DNA of 64,000 bases from Manduca sexta (taxonomy: Eukaryota; Arthropoda; Insecta; Lepidoptera; Sphingidae). Location of the stretch: contig NC_051137.1 of NCBI RefSeq assembly GCF_014839805.1, positions 9,165,170 to 9,229,169 on the forward strand, given 5' to 3'. The translations under genes were made by a program, and so were the position numbers. Positions within the stretch are counted from its first letter, which is position 1, and every line of letters begins with the position of its first letter. Below the pieces are notes generated by a model. It was not told the DNA's origin, did not search any database, and saw only the letters and a program-made list of their open reading frames with translations. Of the stretch, positions 24,490 to 36,600 are shown piece by piece.

Positions 24490-25570
24490 TTTAAATAATA
24501 CTTGGACACTTAGTAATACTTGTTTTTGTGCTATTAAAATGGGACGAAAAGTAATAAGAGAAAGTGAATTAAAATGGGAATTTACTAGGGCGGGTATGTC
24601 ATCGAGCAAATTCCGAGCGGAAGAAATTCCCAAGTTTGCTCATACAAATAATGTCATGAATCACAATATTGTAAACCGTGGTAGGGTAATTGCGTATACG
24701 TATTTGATTTTATGCATTATTCAATATGTTACACCAAATAATACGAAAAATAAGACCGTATGCGATAATGACGTTAAAATTGGTTAAGAAATGCGACAGT
24801 AATTTATATTTCAAATATTGCAATACATAAGCGGGAGCGCGTCATAGGGATGTACTTTTTCTTCCTTTCGCGCGCGCACATCGTAATCCGCGGTGACGTC
24901 ACGTGCCAGTTTTAGGACAATTTTGTCTTTAATAATACTTAAGTAATTTATAATAATATATCTTACACCAAATTTCAACAGCTTATTATAACTTGTTAAT
25001 TTTGTATCAGATTTAAAAAATTCTTTTGTGTTAGATTTTGTGTGACAAATAGTAAATCTATACTATTGCAATATATCTGCAAAATAGCTAGTTTAGAGAA
25101 TGGATTCAAAGGAAAATGTTGTTTTCTTTTTACAAAATTATTTGAATGTGTCATATGCTTAGGAATTTATTTTGTAGGCTACTATATTTATTTAGTCTTT
25201 GTTTTGCAAGATTATGCAGTTTAATTTGTATGTACATCTTATTTTAAATTATACTACATGATTCAACAACTACTTGGTTGTGTATACATGGGATATGGTT
25301 TCATTTTTATAGATATTTGCTTGTTAATACATACCAACACATAAGTAATATCACCGCCTAAGTCGAAAATTGGGAGTATTTACTTTTAAATGTCATTGTA
25401 TAAAACTTCTCACAATGCTTCAAACTGCATATAACATTTTGAAAGTCCCAATCTAAGAATCTTTACCATCCAATTCAAAATATGCAACATAAATGGTTAT
25501 ATCTTTAGATCATGTTGAGTTACAAGTTTGATATTTTTACAGCTGAAAAGGACTCTAGACCCAAGTATTT
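24490..25570. other. Intergenic with CRE/E-box patch
   Basis: An 82-codon frame at 24539-24787 (starts MGRKVIRESELKWEF) has no recognised domain; coding status is doubtful. GTGACGTCACGTG at 24893-24905 holds a palindromic CRE (TGACGTCA) overlapping an E-box (CACGTG). A 60-codon frame at 25042-25224 is hydrophobic and probably chance. Confidence 0.35.
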
Positions 25571-25574
25571 ATAA

Positions 25575-25768
25575 TTTATAATAATATATAAAGCTGAAGA
25601 GTTCGAAACACAGAAATCTCAGGAACCACTAAACTGATTTTGATTCATTTTGCAATAATAGGAAGCTATATTATGCCTGAATGCTATTTTTCATCTCAGG
25701 AAAATATATAGTGGAATTTTTATCTCAGACAAACTTTTCACATGGGTGGAGTCACAAGCAAATGCTAG
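25575..25768 (+). mobile_element. Short Helitron-family element
   Basis: Starts ATAATATATAAAGCTGAAGAG and ends GTCACAAGCAAATGCTAG before T, with ATCTCAGGAACCACT near the start. Deleted form of about 195 bp. Confidence 0.55.
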
Positions 25769-25769
25769 T

Positions 25770-27120
25770 TTTATATAAATTTTAACTTGAAACCATTTCA
25801 TGAGGAAAATGGTCTCAATGAACATCTGTATGCCAGACAGACAGACAGATAACAAAATGAACCTTTAAGATCCCTTTTGAAGTACCATGAAGGGATAGTG
25901 CAATACTGCAAAACTAGCAAGCATAAATACCCCATAAGTGATGGAAAAAGCCAAAATGATATGGATACATAAAATGCTGAATAAATATTAACACATTCAA
26001 TTTTATCTTTCCACTGAAAAGCATTCTTTTGTCACTTTTTCGGTTTTCACAATGCCAATCATACTGTATTGTAGTATCCCTGTCAATATATGCCTTTTTT
26101 CAGGTCACAATTACACATCAATACATATAAAACCAAATATATATATGACTTAATAATCTTTAAGTTTCTACACCAGAACTCAAACATAATAAATAATGCT
26201 AAAGTGCTATGGGCAACTATTTATTCCATGAACAAACTTTTAAACAGTAAGAACCACTTCGTAAACTGAGACATTTATTTTATTGATTGCCAATGCCTAT
26301 TTTAGTGTATGTATGTAAAAATCTATGATTATCAGTCAATTGAGCAATAATAAATACAAGTAAAATAAAAAACATACCTCTTTGTTGCGCGAACTTGCGT
26401 TATATTATACCAGTTTTCAATCAAATGGAATCAAAAGTCCTAATAATAGAGAATATCAGCAATTATATTTATAAATGAGAAAATATAATTGGGTGTTTTT
26501 TTAATAAAATTACTATTACTTCAAAACTATAAAATTAACTAAAGTTAATTACTTTTAACGAATTTAATTTTTCTCTTAAATTTTTATTGCAGTAAAGGGA
26601 ACGATTTGATTTCAGACACAATTTACACAAGAATTGATTGACACATTATATTTGAAATTCTTAATGGAATATTCCCTCAATCACTGGCTAACTCACTGAA
26701 ATTACCTAAATTTAAGTAATTCCGTCGTTCACGTTCATATTACTCAGTGTCACTCAATGAATAATGAATAATGAACAGGAGTCAAACTAGATATAGATAT
26801 GGGATAACCAAAGAGAATTATAATATATATGGAAAGGGATAACTTAAGAACTGCGTCAAAAGTCAAAACTAAGTAGTACAAAATGTAGAAACAACTGATA
26901 AGAAGAATCAGCCTATATGGAGGAGAATTTGAAAAAGTGACCAACTATAAGCATTAAATTACTACTCAAAAACCCACAACAGTAGCGCTAGCGTCGCAAG
27001 AGGGTAAGGCACGAATTAACAATAATTGTGTGCTGACATGAATATTTCTGGTGATTTATGAAATTAATGTAACGCACTCCTCTGCCACATAAAGCCTAAA
27101 TATTCTGGTGGGTCTGACGG
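25770..27120. other. AT-rich intergenic DNA
   Basis: No coding region recognised. On the minus strand, AAAGAG followed by GTATGT at about 26377-26382, with GC-richer sequence beyond it, looks like a splice donor of an orphan non-coding exon; weak. Confidence 0.3.
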
Positions 27121-27159
27121 GCTATGTATTGCTAAAGACAGTAGTAAGTTTTTGAGGAA

Positions 27160-27425
27160 CCACTGTTACACATCTTTAATTTATGTTTAAGGGAAGCTAG
27201 ATATCTCGACAATTTAAAAATCACTCGAGTGATCCTGGTTACGCAAGCAGGCTTAAAATCGGATGTTATTGAATACCGACCAGCAACAGTGCTGTCTGCA
27301 TTTACGAAGGTATTTGATGCGGCTTTGTACATTAGTATATTGATACAAGTGAACACCCAACTGACTAATACGCAATATGGCTTTCGTCCAGCGGTAATGA
27401 TAATTGACTGTGTTACACATATATA
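27160..27425 (+). pseudogene. LINE reverse transcriptase relic
   Basis: A frame reads YRPATVLSAFTKVFDAALY, then QLTNTQYGFRPA, matching the conserved YRPISxLPxxxKVFE and Q.GFRPG blocks of LINE reverse transcriptases. It then runs into an inverted repeat at 27390 and stops. Dead fragment. Confidence 0.7.
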
Positions 27426-27449
27426 ACACAGTCAATTATCATTACCGCT
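27390..27449. repeat. Perfect 26-bp hairpin, 8-base loop
   Basis: The arm at 27390-27415 is followed by CACATATA and its exact reverse complement at 27424-27449. The left arm is part of the LINE reverse transcriptase relic (codons after GFRP), so the right arm arose by inverted copying of it. Confidence 0.9.
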
Positions 27450-27652
27450 AGTAGATGACCGCACGTCAGTTAACCAAATGCCATATACTTTGGTACTCAT
27501 TTTAGGGTGGTCAAATATTTGAAAATTTGTTAAAACAATAGTTAAAGCTAACTAGGGCATAATAACGCAGAAAAATCATCTCTGTTAGTTATCTCAGATT
27601 AATTATTGTCAAATTCGACTACGGATGAAAGAATGGGTTAATGCACAATACG

Positions 27653-27920
27653 CAGGGCCGTAGCTAGGGGGGGGGGGGGCATTGTGGGGCAATGCCATAC
27701 CTTAAAACACTAATGCCCTACCTTAATAATCAACTAAATTATACATAACTACTCTATCAAAATATATGAAGCAGCAGGTTTTTTATTTTATGATTTTGAA
27801 CTTGGTCCCATAGTAAGAGTTATTCGTATTGATGGGTGGAATAACCCCCTTTCAAGATTTAAGGGAATTTTGTTACAATCTGTACATTACCCTAACAATT
27901 CAAGTCTAGCTACAGCGCCG
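27653..27920. mobile_element. hAT-like MITE copy
   Basis: Starts CAGGGCCGTAGCTAG, followed by a run of 13 G, and ends near TCAAGTCTAGCTACAG, the inverted end with substitutions. It shares the inner phrases CTAATGCCCTACCTTAATAA and GGAATAACCCCCTTTC with the copy at 53026, which is inverted relative to it. Confidence 0.65.
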
Positions 27921-28515
27921 ACAATACGTGCTAAGCCATAAAATAACTTTGCGCTATATTTAAAATTTGCACATTTGCTACCGTGGCGCCAACATAATTT
28001 GACGCTTTCCGATGTATACTTTTTCGTACACAGATATTGTTCTTCTCGCTTGTAATCTTTAAACTCAATAGATTATAAAACTCAACTTGGAACTGGCATA
28101 ATGTACAATTGCTATAAAAAAAAGGTTATAAAACTAAGCATGTCCCTGGTTACCGAAATTGGAAATGGGGACAATACGTTTCGATTTTTGATTTGCAAAT
28201 GTTATAGGATATGTAAAAGAAATAACATGTTATGACGGTACAGTCTAATTCAATCCAATACAATTTATTTTGTTTGAAAAGTACAATCAGAATGTTTGTT
28301 TATGTAAATGTATGTATTATGTAAATGTCCTCAGATTATTTAATTACTAAATAGCTTTAGTTGTTGTTCAGAGTAAATGACAAAGCTGTGACAAGCTAAC
28401 TAATCCGGACTTAGATCCCGATTAAGACGAGTTGAAACGTGAGATTGAAACACTATTGTTGGTAACACTGTCTCATTGTTATTTCAGTAGTATGTTTTTA
28501 CCTGGAAACATCACT
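27921..28515. other. Intergenic, nothing recognised
   Basis: AT-rich DNA without coding motifs. Confidence 0.35.
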
Positions 28516-28517
28516 TC

Positions 28518-29040
28518 TAATAATCTATCTACAATCTCAGGAACTACTGCCATACTGGTTCAACTTGAAAAAAACTTTTAGAGTTGGATAACTCATTTAT
28601 GAAGAGGACTATAGACTATATAACTTCACGCTAAAACCATGAGGAGCGGAGCATCAATGAATGTGTTGCAAAAACTTGAAAATATTATTCATTTTGAGAG
28701 CTTTCGTTGTTTGCGCTGCGTAAACAGTTAAAGTTACGCAATAATCATGTGAGATAACGGAGTTTTAAAAAGGAACAATTATTTTATTGTTTCTCTTAAA
28801 AAGTTCTAAAAAAATCATTTAAAACGCAGATGCGTTTCAGGATTTTGTTTTAGTAGGCAGACAGATGTCTGCCTATCCAAACGCAATAAACTCAAAAACT
28901 CCCCAACCGATTTCGATAAATTTGGTATGAAGATAGTCTTAGACCCTGGGAAGGACACTTTCCATTCCGGAAATATATTTAGAGGAACTTTTATCCTGGA
29001 AAAACTTTTTCACCCAGGCGGAGCCGCAAGTGAAAGCTAG
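28518..29040 (+). mobile_element. Helitron copy upstream of WDR55
   Basis: Starts near ATCTATCTACAATCTCAGG and ends AGCCGCAAGTGAAAGCTAG before T. It carries one degenerate 123-bp unit and the GCGCTGCGTAAACAG phrase. Its 3' end lies 318 bases before the WDR55 start codon, so it probably forms part of the upstream promoter region. Confidence 0.7.
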
Positions 29041-29358
29041 TATATTATAATGCTCTTTGCGTAAAACACTTGCTGTCATTGTCTATGCTTCTTTGTCTGC
29101 TTCTTTGGTCTATGCTTGCTATGCATGTTTGTTACTCTTACGTACGTATATAAAATTTTCGGAATATACTTTTATTGCTCTTTGGTTCCAATATTACTTC
29201 ATGTTCTTCTATTTATATCCAGAGTTTATGTGCTTGTTGATGAATCCAAATTTTATAATTCATTTCAGTTGGTCTCAGGTGAATCAAGTCTTGATCTTCG
29301 CATAATTGTTTTGTTTACATGCTTCTTGGGCCTCTTCGCAATTGATACGGAATAAAAT

Positions 29359-32300
29359 ATGACTAAAAATTTCAAAGAATTCGATAAGCAATCGTCAGAT
29401 GAAGAAAGTTTACTTAATGAAAGCATGAGCGAAGACGATGATTCGTCTGATAATGGTTTGCTGTTTATCGTTCCATACAAATTATATTATCTAATATGAG
29501 GTTATTTTATAAATCCCAATCATCATGGAATAATCTTTTCAGACAGCACAGACGGTGAGCAACAAATGAGCGAAGAACAAGCTGAAGAAGAAGAAAATGA
29601 TGATAGTGATGAAAATGATGAATTGGTGAAAGCAATTAAAGCGGAGAAAAACAAACCGCGCACACACCCACCTGCTATAACCTGCGAGGACTTTATAGTT
29701 GATATATCATTCAGCCCATGTAAAAATATAATTGCCTTAGCTAATATAGTTGGTGATATTTTATTATATGAGTACAGTAATGAAGAGACAAAACTTATAA
29801 ACACATTGGAACTTCACTTAAAAGCTTGCAGAGCAGTAGAGTTTGATGATGAAGGGGTTACTATGTATTCAACAGCTAAGGTATGCTTTATGATACATTT
29901 TAGTTAACTCATCCATTGAGCATTACATTGAAACAATTTTTTTTTTAAAGGACAAAGTAATAATGGCCACAGATGTTGAAACTGGAAAACTGAAAAAATG
30001 TTATGAAGATGCTCATGATGAACCAGTATATTGTTTAAGAACTTTAGATAACAATAAAATTGTTACTGGTATGTGTTAATTATGAACTATTCAATTACAA
30101 TAAAAGCTAATTTTAACAAACTTATCAGATAAAAGTTATTCATGGGATATAATACAACACACAAAAAGATTAAATATGACAGTAGCTAAAATAAAATTGT
30201 TAATCAATTGCCTCCTTTTTCTATTCAATCTGAAGTAAATTTTTGTATAAAATAACTTTTGTCTGAAAATGTAAACCGTCACATAAGTATTACATTTACA
30301 GTAAATATAAAAGGTCAATAAAGTGATAATTAGAAAGCCATTTTAATCACATTATTATATCTTTTTCAAGACCTATGAATTTGAACCACATAAGTAATAC
30401 ATTTACAGAATTTACTGATTTATAAAATAAGACAACCAATTTTGTGACTGCCTTAGTGGTGTAGTTGTATTACTGGACAATTGCAGTACTGAGGTCTTGA
30501 GTTCAATCCCCGGGTTGGGCAAATTTATATTGGATGTTTCTTCTCACTATTAGCCTAGAGTCTGAAATTTGTCACCTAACATAGTGAGAGACTTGCTGCT
30601 TTCAAAAAATTCATAAAGATTCACAAAACAATTAGAAACTCAGTCTTGTATTCTGTGCTGTGTAATACATAATCAATTGTATTACAAAAATATTAAATTA
30701 ACTTTTTATGCAATATAGTGCCATTTTTGTTAGATGATTGCAAGATAGGTGCTGCATCTACATCTTTTTTCACATAATGTGACTAATTTTTGCCAATTTA
30801 TGTATATGCTTTGGTAATATCAATGTAAAATGTGTTTTTTTTAAATAGATGAATATTTTTATTTTTATATAGGGTCTTTTGAAATTGCGTTATTCAATGA
30901 AACCATATATTCGTTTTTATCTCTAAAATCATTCATGAATTACGAATGTTTTTTGGTAAAAAAAATACCAAAAATCCTGTTTATTATTTTCTGATTTTTG
31001 ATAATTGAATGGTTTAAGTCTGAATATGGTGTCTATATGAGTGTATTTCTGACTAAAAGTGTGATGTTGCCACTGTGAGGAATTCTCTTACAGTAGCAGT
31101 GGTGGCATTAGGGCACATTTATATTAATATTTATTTTGTTCAAAACTTACACTTTTTATTTTACATCGATGGATTGAGTTGCTAATTGTAACATGTTTTT
31201 TCTAGAAGATTAGTTTGTGGTTTCATTTAGTAATGCAATGTCAGAATGAACTTGTGCATAAAGAAACAATATTATGCAATTTAATGTGCATGTTTGTGTT
31301 TATGCCTAAAGGCTTCTTAACCATTACCTACTTAAGAGATTTTCTGTTCGAACAGGTGATGATGGAGGCACAGTGAAGTTATGGGACATGAGGAAAGAAA
31401 CACCAGTGTTCAATATAAAAGTTGGTGAGGAGCATGTATCTGACATGTTAACAAATGAAGATCAAAAGTATTTGGTGTGTGCTGGAGGAGATGGTGTACT
31501 AAACACTATAGACCTTAAAGGAAGGTATGCAAGAAAGTTCATTAGATATATTTTAATTAATGTATAATTAATTAAATAATGATATAGAGTGCAGCTTTTT
31601 GCGAAACTATGTTAATCTATACATATAATAAAACTAGTTTTTGCTCTGGGCTTTGCCCTCGTGGAAGGGTTTTCTGTGAAAAAATCTCACTATATATTTT
31701 CCCAAAGTATTTAAGACCCTGGGTAGAACATAGGCTAACAATATTTTTATTCAATAAAACTACACATGGGTGAAGCCTCAACCAATAATATAGTAATTAT
31801 TAATTTAAAGTTTTAAATAGGTTGCACTAGTGCTCGTAAACAGTTATTGGTTGTGAGCTATGAAATGAGACAAGAGATTTACTAACTTCATAATGCTATG
31901 AATAAATTACCATACATTTATATTAATATTTTGGTAGAATATATTATGTCAATATTTATATGTTATGTATTATGTAAATTTATAAAGAAGCAATTATATG
32001 ATTCTGTTTAAAAACCAAATCAAAGAACTAAAATCAAGTTTTATGCAGCTTATAATATTTTTTTATGTAATTACATAACCATAACAATAAGCAATAATAA
32101 TATAATAATGGTTTATATTTCAGGAAAATATATGTCAGATCTGAAGACTATGACAGTGAACTCACATGCTTAGGACTTTTCCGTTCTGACACAAAATTGC
32201 TAGTGGGGTCCTCAACAGGAAAATTATATTTATTCAACTGGAAAGAATTTGGCTTACATAGCGATGAGTATGTTGGACAAAAACATGCTATTAGTTGTAT

Positions 32301-32622
32301 GGTTCCAGTAACTCAAAATATAGTTGTCACTTCTGGAGAAGATGGCATATTGAGAGCTGCACACATGTTCCCTCAGAAGCAACTTGGTGTTGTTGGTCAA
32401 CATAGATTACCTGTAGAATGCCTTGATATAAGTCATGATGGCCAATATATAGCTTCCTGTTCCCATGATAATGATGTAAAATTTTGGAATATATCATATT
32501 TCGAATCTATAGATAGCATCATAGATGTTAATCAAAAACAGGATAAGAAAAAAGATATGATTAATAATTTACCTTCTAGCAGTGTTAAAAACGCATCTGA
32601 CTTTTTTGGTGGTCTTGTTTAA
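29359..32622 (+). CDS. WDR55: WDR55-type WD40-repeat protein
   Basis: Five exons, 29359-29455, 29543-29880, 29951-30068, 31356-31524 and 32124-32622, join in phase to 1221 nt (406 residues). Residues 1-70 are strongly acidic (DEESLLNES, EEQAEEEEND). From about residue 85 WD40 blades follow: VDISFSPCKNIIALANIVGD, DDGGTVKLWDMR, CAGGDGVLNTIDLKG, TSGEDGILRAAH and ISHDGQYIASCSHDNDVKFW. The tail is lysine-rich and ends ASDFFGGL. An acidic N-terminus plus seven-blade propeller without other domains, at this length, fits WDR55, a nucleolar protein needed for rRNA processing and cell-cycle progression. The first donor (G followed by GTTTGC) is weak but is the one that keeps phase. Intron 3 holds a SINE and intron 4 Helitron remnants. 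No canonical poly(A) signal is seen before the SINE at 32660. Confidence 0.88.
30447..30640 (+). mobile_element. tRNA-derived SINE (family 1) in WDR55 intron 3
   Basis: GTGACTGCCTTAGTGGTGTAG resembles a Pol III A box and GAGTTCAATCCCCGG a B box. The body GCCTAGAGTCTGAAATTTGT matches the copies at 32660 and 62632. Confidence 0.7.
31625..31790. mobile_element. Helitron remnants in WDR55 intron 4
   Basis: AACTAGTTTTTGCTCTGGGC is an inverted Helitron 3' end, next to a forward-oriented AAGACCCTGGGTAGAACATAG phrase of the same family in drifted form. Two decayed pieces in opposite orientation. Confidence 0.45.
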
Positions 32623-32654
32623 TAATTGTCACATTATTTCAAAATTATATTTAA

Positions 32655-32884
32655 ATTCTACTGCTTTGATGGCGCATATTGCCAACCCCTTTCCATCTCT
32701 GCTTTGAGGTTTCTGGTTTGAATTCTGGGCCGGGCAAGTTTATTGGGTTTATTCTGTTCGGCAGCAACCCACAGTCTGGAGTTTTTACGCAGGGTGGGGG
32801 GAGGCTCGCCCCTTACCACATCATGGGGCAGTACATATACGGGAAAAAGTGAGTGTCCTAGCTGCACCTCTGCCTACCACTCCT
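32655..32884 (+). mobile_element. tRNA-derived SINE (family 1) after WDR55
   Basis: A decayed copy: B-box-like GGTTTGAATTCTGGG, then CAGTCTGGAGTTTTTACGC, CCTTACCACATCATGGGGCA and GCTGCACCTCTGCCTACC match the better copy at 62632. It begins within 40 bases of the WDR55 stop codon. A second SINE is inserted in its 3' end. Confidence 0.65.
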
Positions 32885-32931
32885 TTGCTATGGATTAATA
32901 ATAATAATAATAATATCAGCCCTGTATTATA

Positions 32932-35900
32932 TCGATACCGGAAATTTCAATTGTCGTAAGGGACAAACCATCACTTTTCAGGAGAGCCAAAAAACATATT
33001 TTTTTCACTTAAATTCGTTGTAACTTTTTCATTTGTAATCGGATTTTAAAGGTGTCTAGGGTCCACAGATCTATTTTTTTGTGCTCTTTCTATTAGCTTT
33101 ATCCAAATTAACGTAGGTTCACTACTTTCAAAGATAGATGTCCCTTACATCCCACCAAAAATGAACAAAACGCCTATACACCCTTGGTTTAGTAAGGTTG
33201 CATAGGTTGTAAAGGACATTTTTACGCAAATTAAACTAGCGTTTTAGGTAATAAATGTCACATTACCTCAATGTGAAGGGTAATAGAAGGTCCAAATTTA
33301 TAAAATATTAAGAAATAAAACCCTTACTACATTTTTATTTTCTTTTTATTAGAGTAAATCGAATAAAAAAAATTACATTCGGAGAACAAATCCAAGTCTT
33401 ATAATGAAAAATAATGTTCCTGTATAAAAAAAACCTAATCCAGTATTTGGTACAAACTTTCATAATATTTTTTCATATTTTCTGAAATAATCTCAAGTAT
33501 CAAAATAATAAAAAAATTAAATATGTCTATCATAAAAACAATTATGACTAGTTAAACAATATTAATTATAAATCAATGGAGTATCTTGCACACTTTACCC
33601 ATATTTGGTAACGAAAGATCAAACACTCTAAAGTATGAAAATACTTATTCATCGTCCTTAGCCTCCTCCGCATTAGTCTCGGGAAGAGCATCTCTACCGA
33701 AAGCCAAAAACGGTGGCTCTAGGTATTCCTTGTGAATACGCTTCGGTGTAATTGCATTATTGCATAACTTTTTTCAAATCATTAAATTGATCTACTGATA
33801 TAGGAAGACGATTTCCATAAAATGTTGGCAAAACTATGTTCTTGGGATCTTGGTTTTCTACAACTTCAGCCATTGTTTCTTCGTCTTTTCCTTTCCTTGT
33901 CTTTGATCTTTTACCTTGAAATTTCCCATTACTAAATAAATCCTTCTTCTTCTCTCACTTACGGCTATTATTTGGGGATTTTTATCTTCTTTCATAGAAT
34001 ACTTCACCTCTGCAATTTTATCTTTATGATTGTTCAAAGTCACTGTTCGTATCTTTTTAAATGTGTATCTTTTTATATTTATTTGCTATGGTTTTGCCCG
34101 TTTTCTTACCGATAATACGTATGCTGGCCATTAGCTTGGAGCCCAAATGATAATTCGCTTGGTCTCCCGTTCAATAACGGCATACATAGAATCAATTGGC
34201 ATGTATTGATGCCTAGGTAATTAATAATATATCTGTACTCCTTGAATATTGACAGTAATTTTCAAAAAATGACTGATTGCGGTGAGTAGGTATTATTTAA
34301 CTTTTATTTTCCCCGGGGCAAGAATCGCAATATAATAAACATTTTCGATGGAACGGTTATCAATTATAAGAAGGAATTCACAAACACGAGTGGAAATGTC
34401 GATACCTCCACGTTTATCACGTCTATCACTCTCTCTCTCTCTCTCTCTACAAGAAACAATGTCCAATGTTAGTTTGGCCCTCATAGAATGTATGTGCAGT
34501 TATAAACGGCATATTTTTCTGGAGTAGTATAGAACCATGCTCTGCCCATAGTATACCCCATATGGGGTAGTCAGCACTTCGTGTTAATCAAAAATTACAG
34601 TTAGTATATCTTAGAGATCAAATTCTGTGATTAAGTGAATATTAAATCTTTGATAGCTAGCTTTTTTCTCAGCAAATGAAAATCAATTTCCTGTTATCGT
34701 CCTTTCTTTGTACAGAGTATGCATTTGTCTTATTTTGGCGTATGGAAACGTATATTATAATTATTAATAAATATAGCAATGAATACTTTCTTACTCATAT
34801 GAATTTAGAATTTTCTGGACAGTTTTCTAGATAGATTCTATAGAAATGTGTGATATTTCTATTTTCTTGTGCTAATAAAAGACATTAACTATTCTTCTGG
34901 CATTAGTGCGATGAAACTACACATAGTGTTTAAAAAAGAGTCAAAATAAGCTGCTGCTTCTTCACTATAATATTGGCGCTTTACGTCTAGATCCTTCACC
35001 TTTATTTATATAATATTCTTATGTTAGGCTTCTTCTACTTTCTACTAGTTTAGCATATTTATCTCTTAGTAATGCTTGGTTATTTACATCTTACAATCTA
35101 ATCTCGCCGGCATCGTGGTTCAAAAAATGCTCAAATAACCTTTGTCTTTTATTTTATGATATTTCACAGCATTTATCTGGTAAATACGAATTTTCTATAA
35201 TATGTTTTTCTTCTCTTACTTGATCTAATTTAATTTCATTTTCAATCAATTTCAACTCAATCCAGCTTAGTTCTTAATAATTTCGTTTTATTTTTTCGTT
35301 ATTTGCATGTTTTTGGTGAACCAGACTCCAGAACTGCCTAAAGAATATTCTTTGTCAACAGAAAGAAAATCAACGTGAAATTAAAATGTTTTTGTTGCAC
35401 CTTTTTTTAGTAGTAGTTCTAAATTCAACATCAATCGAGCTATTTACTTTGGGTGTTGAATCACACCATGAAGAGTGACCGGGAGCAAGGCAGAAGCCGA
35501 TGTCTTGTGTAGGCAGATACTTGTTACTGCCAAGTGTCTGAACGTAGTTTTTCCTCCTGGAAACTTTCCCTAATCCCAAGGGCCGAGCTTTGAAACGAAT
35601 TTTGATAACAACCAATGGTACGCATAGATAAAATGATGTTGGTATGTAAAATAATGTGAGAAGCTCTAGCAATATAAGGTTCCGATAAAAGCACAGAGTC
35701 TACAAGCTGATGAAATCTTAGAGGTTCAACAATAATAACAACTGTCTCTCGCAAAACAGTCCTCGCTGCCGCTTCGGTAATATAAGGTGCAACTGCAGCA
35801 TAGAGCCCTCCTTGATGCCAAAGGATCTCTAAATAATTGCCTCCGATACCCGTGATTTAAGGTCGTAACGGACATAAAAAAAAAATATTAGACCTTTAAG

Positions 35901-36290
35901 CCCGTATTAAATTACGACATATATAATTGTTAACCGGGTCGTAACGGACAATAATAAGTAAGGCTACAAATATGACCACCTTGTTTTTGATATTGGAAAA
36001 AAAATTAAGGATGTAAATGCACTTTGCAATATTGTGGTCCAAAGTTACCTAGGTTATTTGGAAAAATGTACCTTAAGCCAGCTTGAAGTATTTACATGTC
36101 TCATAAGACCTATTTTCTCAAATATTTAGCTTCAAAATATCAAATTTGTCAGGGCGTAAGGGATTTTTTTTTAAAGATAGAATTATTTCATATATACCAA
36201 TCGATAGAGCTCGAAAAGCCGAATCCGGCAATATATATAACTCATTTTCGCCAAAATGTCCCTTACGCCAATTGAAATTTCCGGTATCGA
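32932..36290 (-). mobile_element. 3.36-kb TIR DNA transposon, TA target duplication
   Basis: Terminal inverted repeats of 34 bases with one mismatch (32932-32965 and 36257-36290) start TCGATACCGGAAATTTCAAT. TA flanks both ends (32930-32931, 36291-36292); comparison with intact SINE copies shows exactly one extra TA, so the boundaries are firm. The motif CGTAAGGGACA or close variants recurs inside both ends. The minus strand holds a decayed transposase frame. TA duplication points to the Tc1/mariner/pogo-like or another TA-using group, but the ends are not typical Tc1 ends. Confidence 0.85.
33645..35760 (-). pseudogene. Broken transposase of the TIR transposon
   Basis: Minus-strand frames contain, in order, IVEPLRFHQLVDSVLLSE near 35700, WCDSTPKVNSS near 35460, IDSMYAVIERE near 34190, and near the end MAEVVENQDPKNIVLPTFYG and LPISVDQFNDLKK. 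The IDSMxxxIE block and the LPIS...DL tail resemble a group of poorly characterised insect DDE transposases. Many stops and frameshifts show it is inactive. A CT microsatellite sits at 34430-34450. Confidence 0.6.
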
Positions 36291-36600
36291 TATACTTGCC
36301 CACTGCTGAGCACGGGCCTCCTCTACTACTGAGAGGGATTATGCCTTAGTCCACCATGCTAGCCTAGTGCGGATTGGTAGACTTCACATACCTTCGAAAT
36401 TCCTATAGAGAACTTTCTCAGATGTGCAGGTTTCCTCAAGATGTTTTCCTTCACCGCTAAAGCGAACGATAAATTCACAAAGAATACACACATGATTTTT
36501 TTAGAAAAGTCAGGTGTGTGCCCTTGGGATTTGAACCTGCGGACATTCGTCTCGGCAGTCCGTTCCACACCCAACTAGGCTATCGCCGCTTGCTATGGAT

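Larger units (their letters stand above)
32885..36600 (-). mobile_element. tRNA-derived SINE (family 2), split by DNA transposon
   Basis: The SINE body, minus strand, is in two parts: 36291-36589 (5' part, with GGTTCAAATCCC B box and GATAGCCTAGTTGGGTGTGG) and 32896-32931 (3' tail, CAGGGCTGATATTATT repeats). An 11-base target duplication TTGCTATGGAT flanks it at 32885-32895 and 36590-36600. Intact copies lie at 50584 and 63399. The interruption is the transposon at 32932-36290. Confidence 0.88.

Noticed and set aside
24539..24787. 82-codon frame starting MGRKVIRESELKWEF
   Set aside because: No recognisable domain and no supporting neighbours; coding status cannot be supported.
29523..29804. 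93-codon minus-strand Ser/Leu-rich frame
   Set aside because: Antisense shadow of WDR55 exon 2.
30463..30530. tRNA gene
   Set aside because: A- and B-box-like sequences belong to SINE family 1; no cloverleaf acceptor stem can be formed. The same applies at 50584, 62632 and 63399.
34430..34450. CRISPR-like or structured repeat
   Set aside because: It is a simple CT microsatellite inside the decayed transposon.
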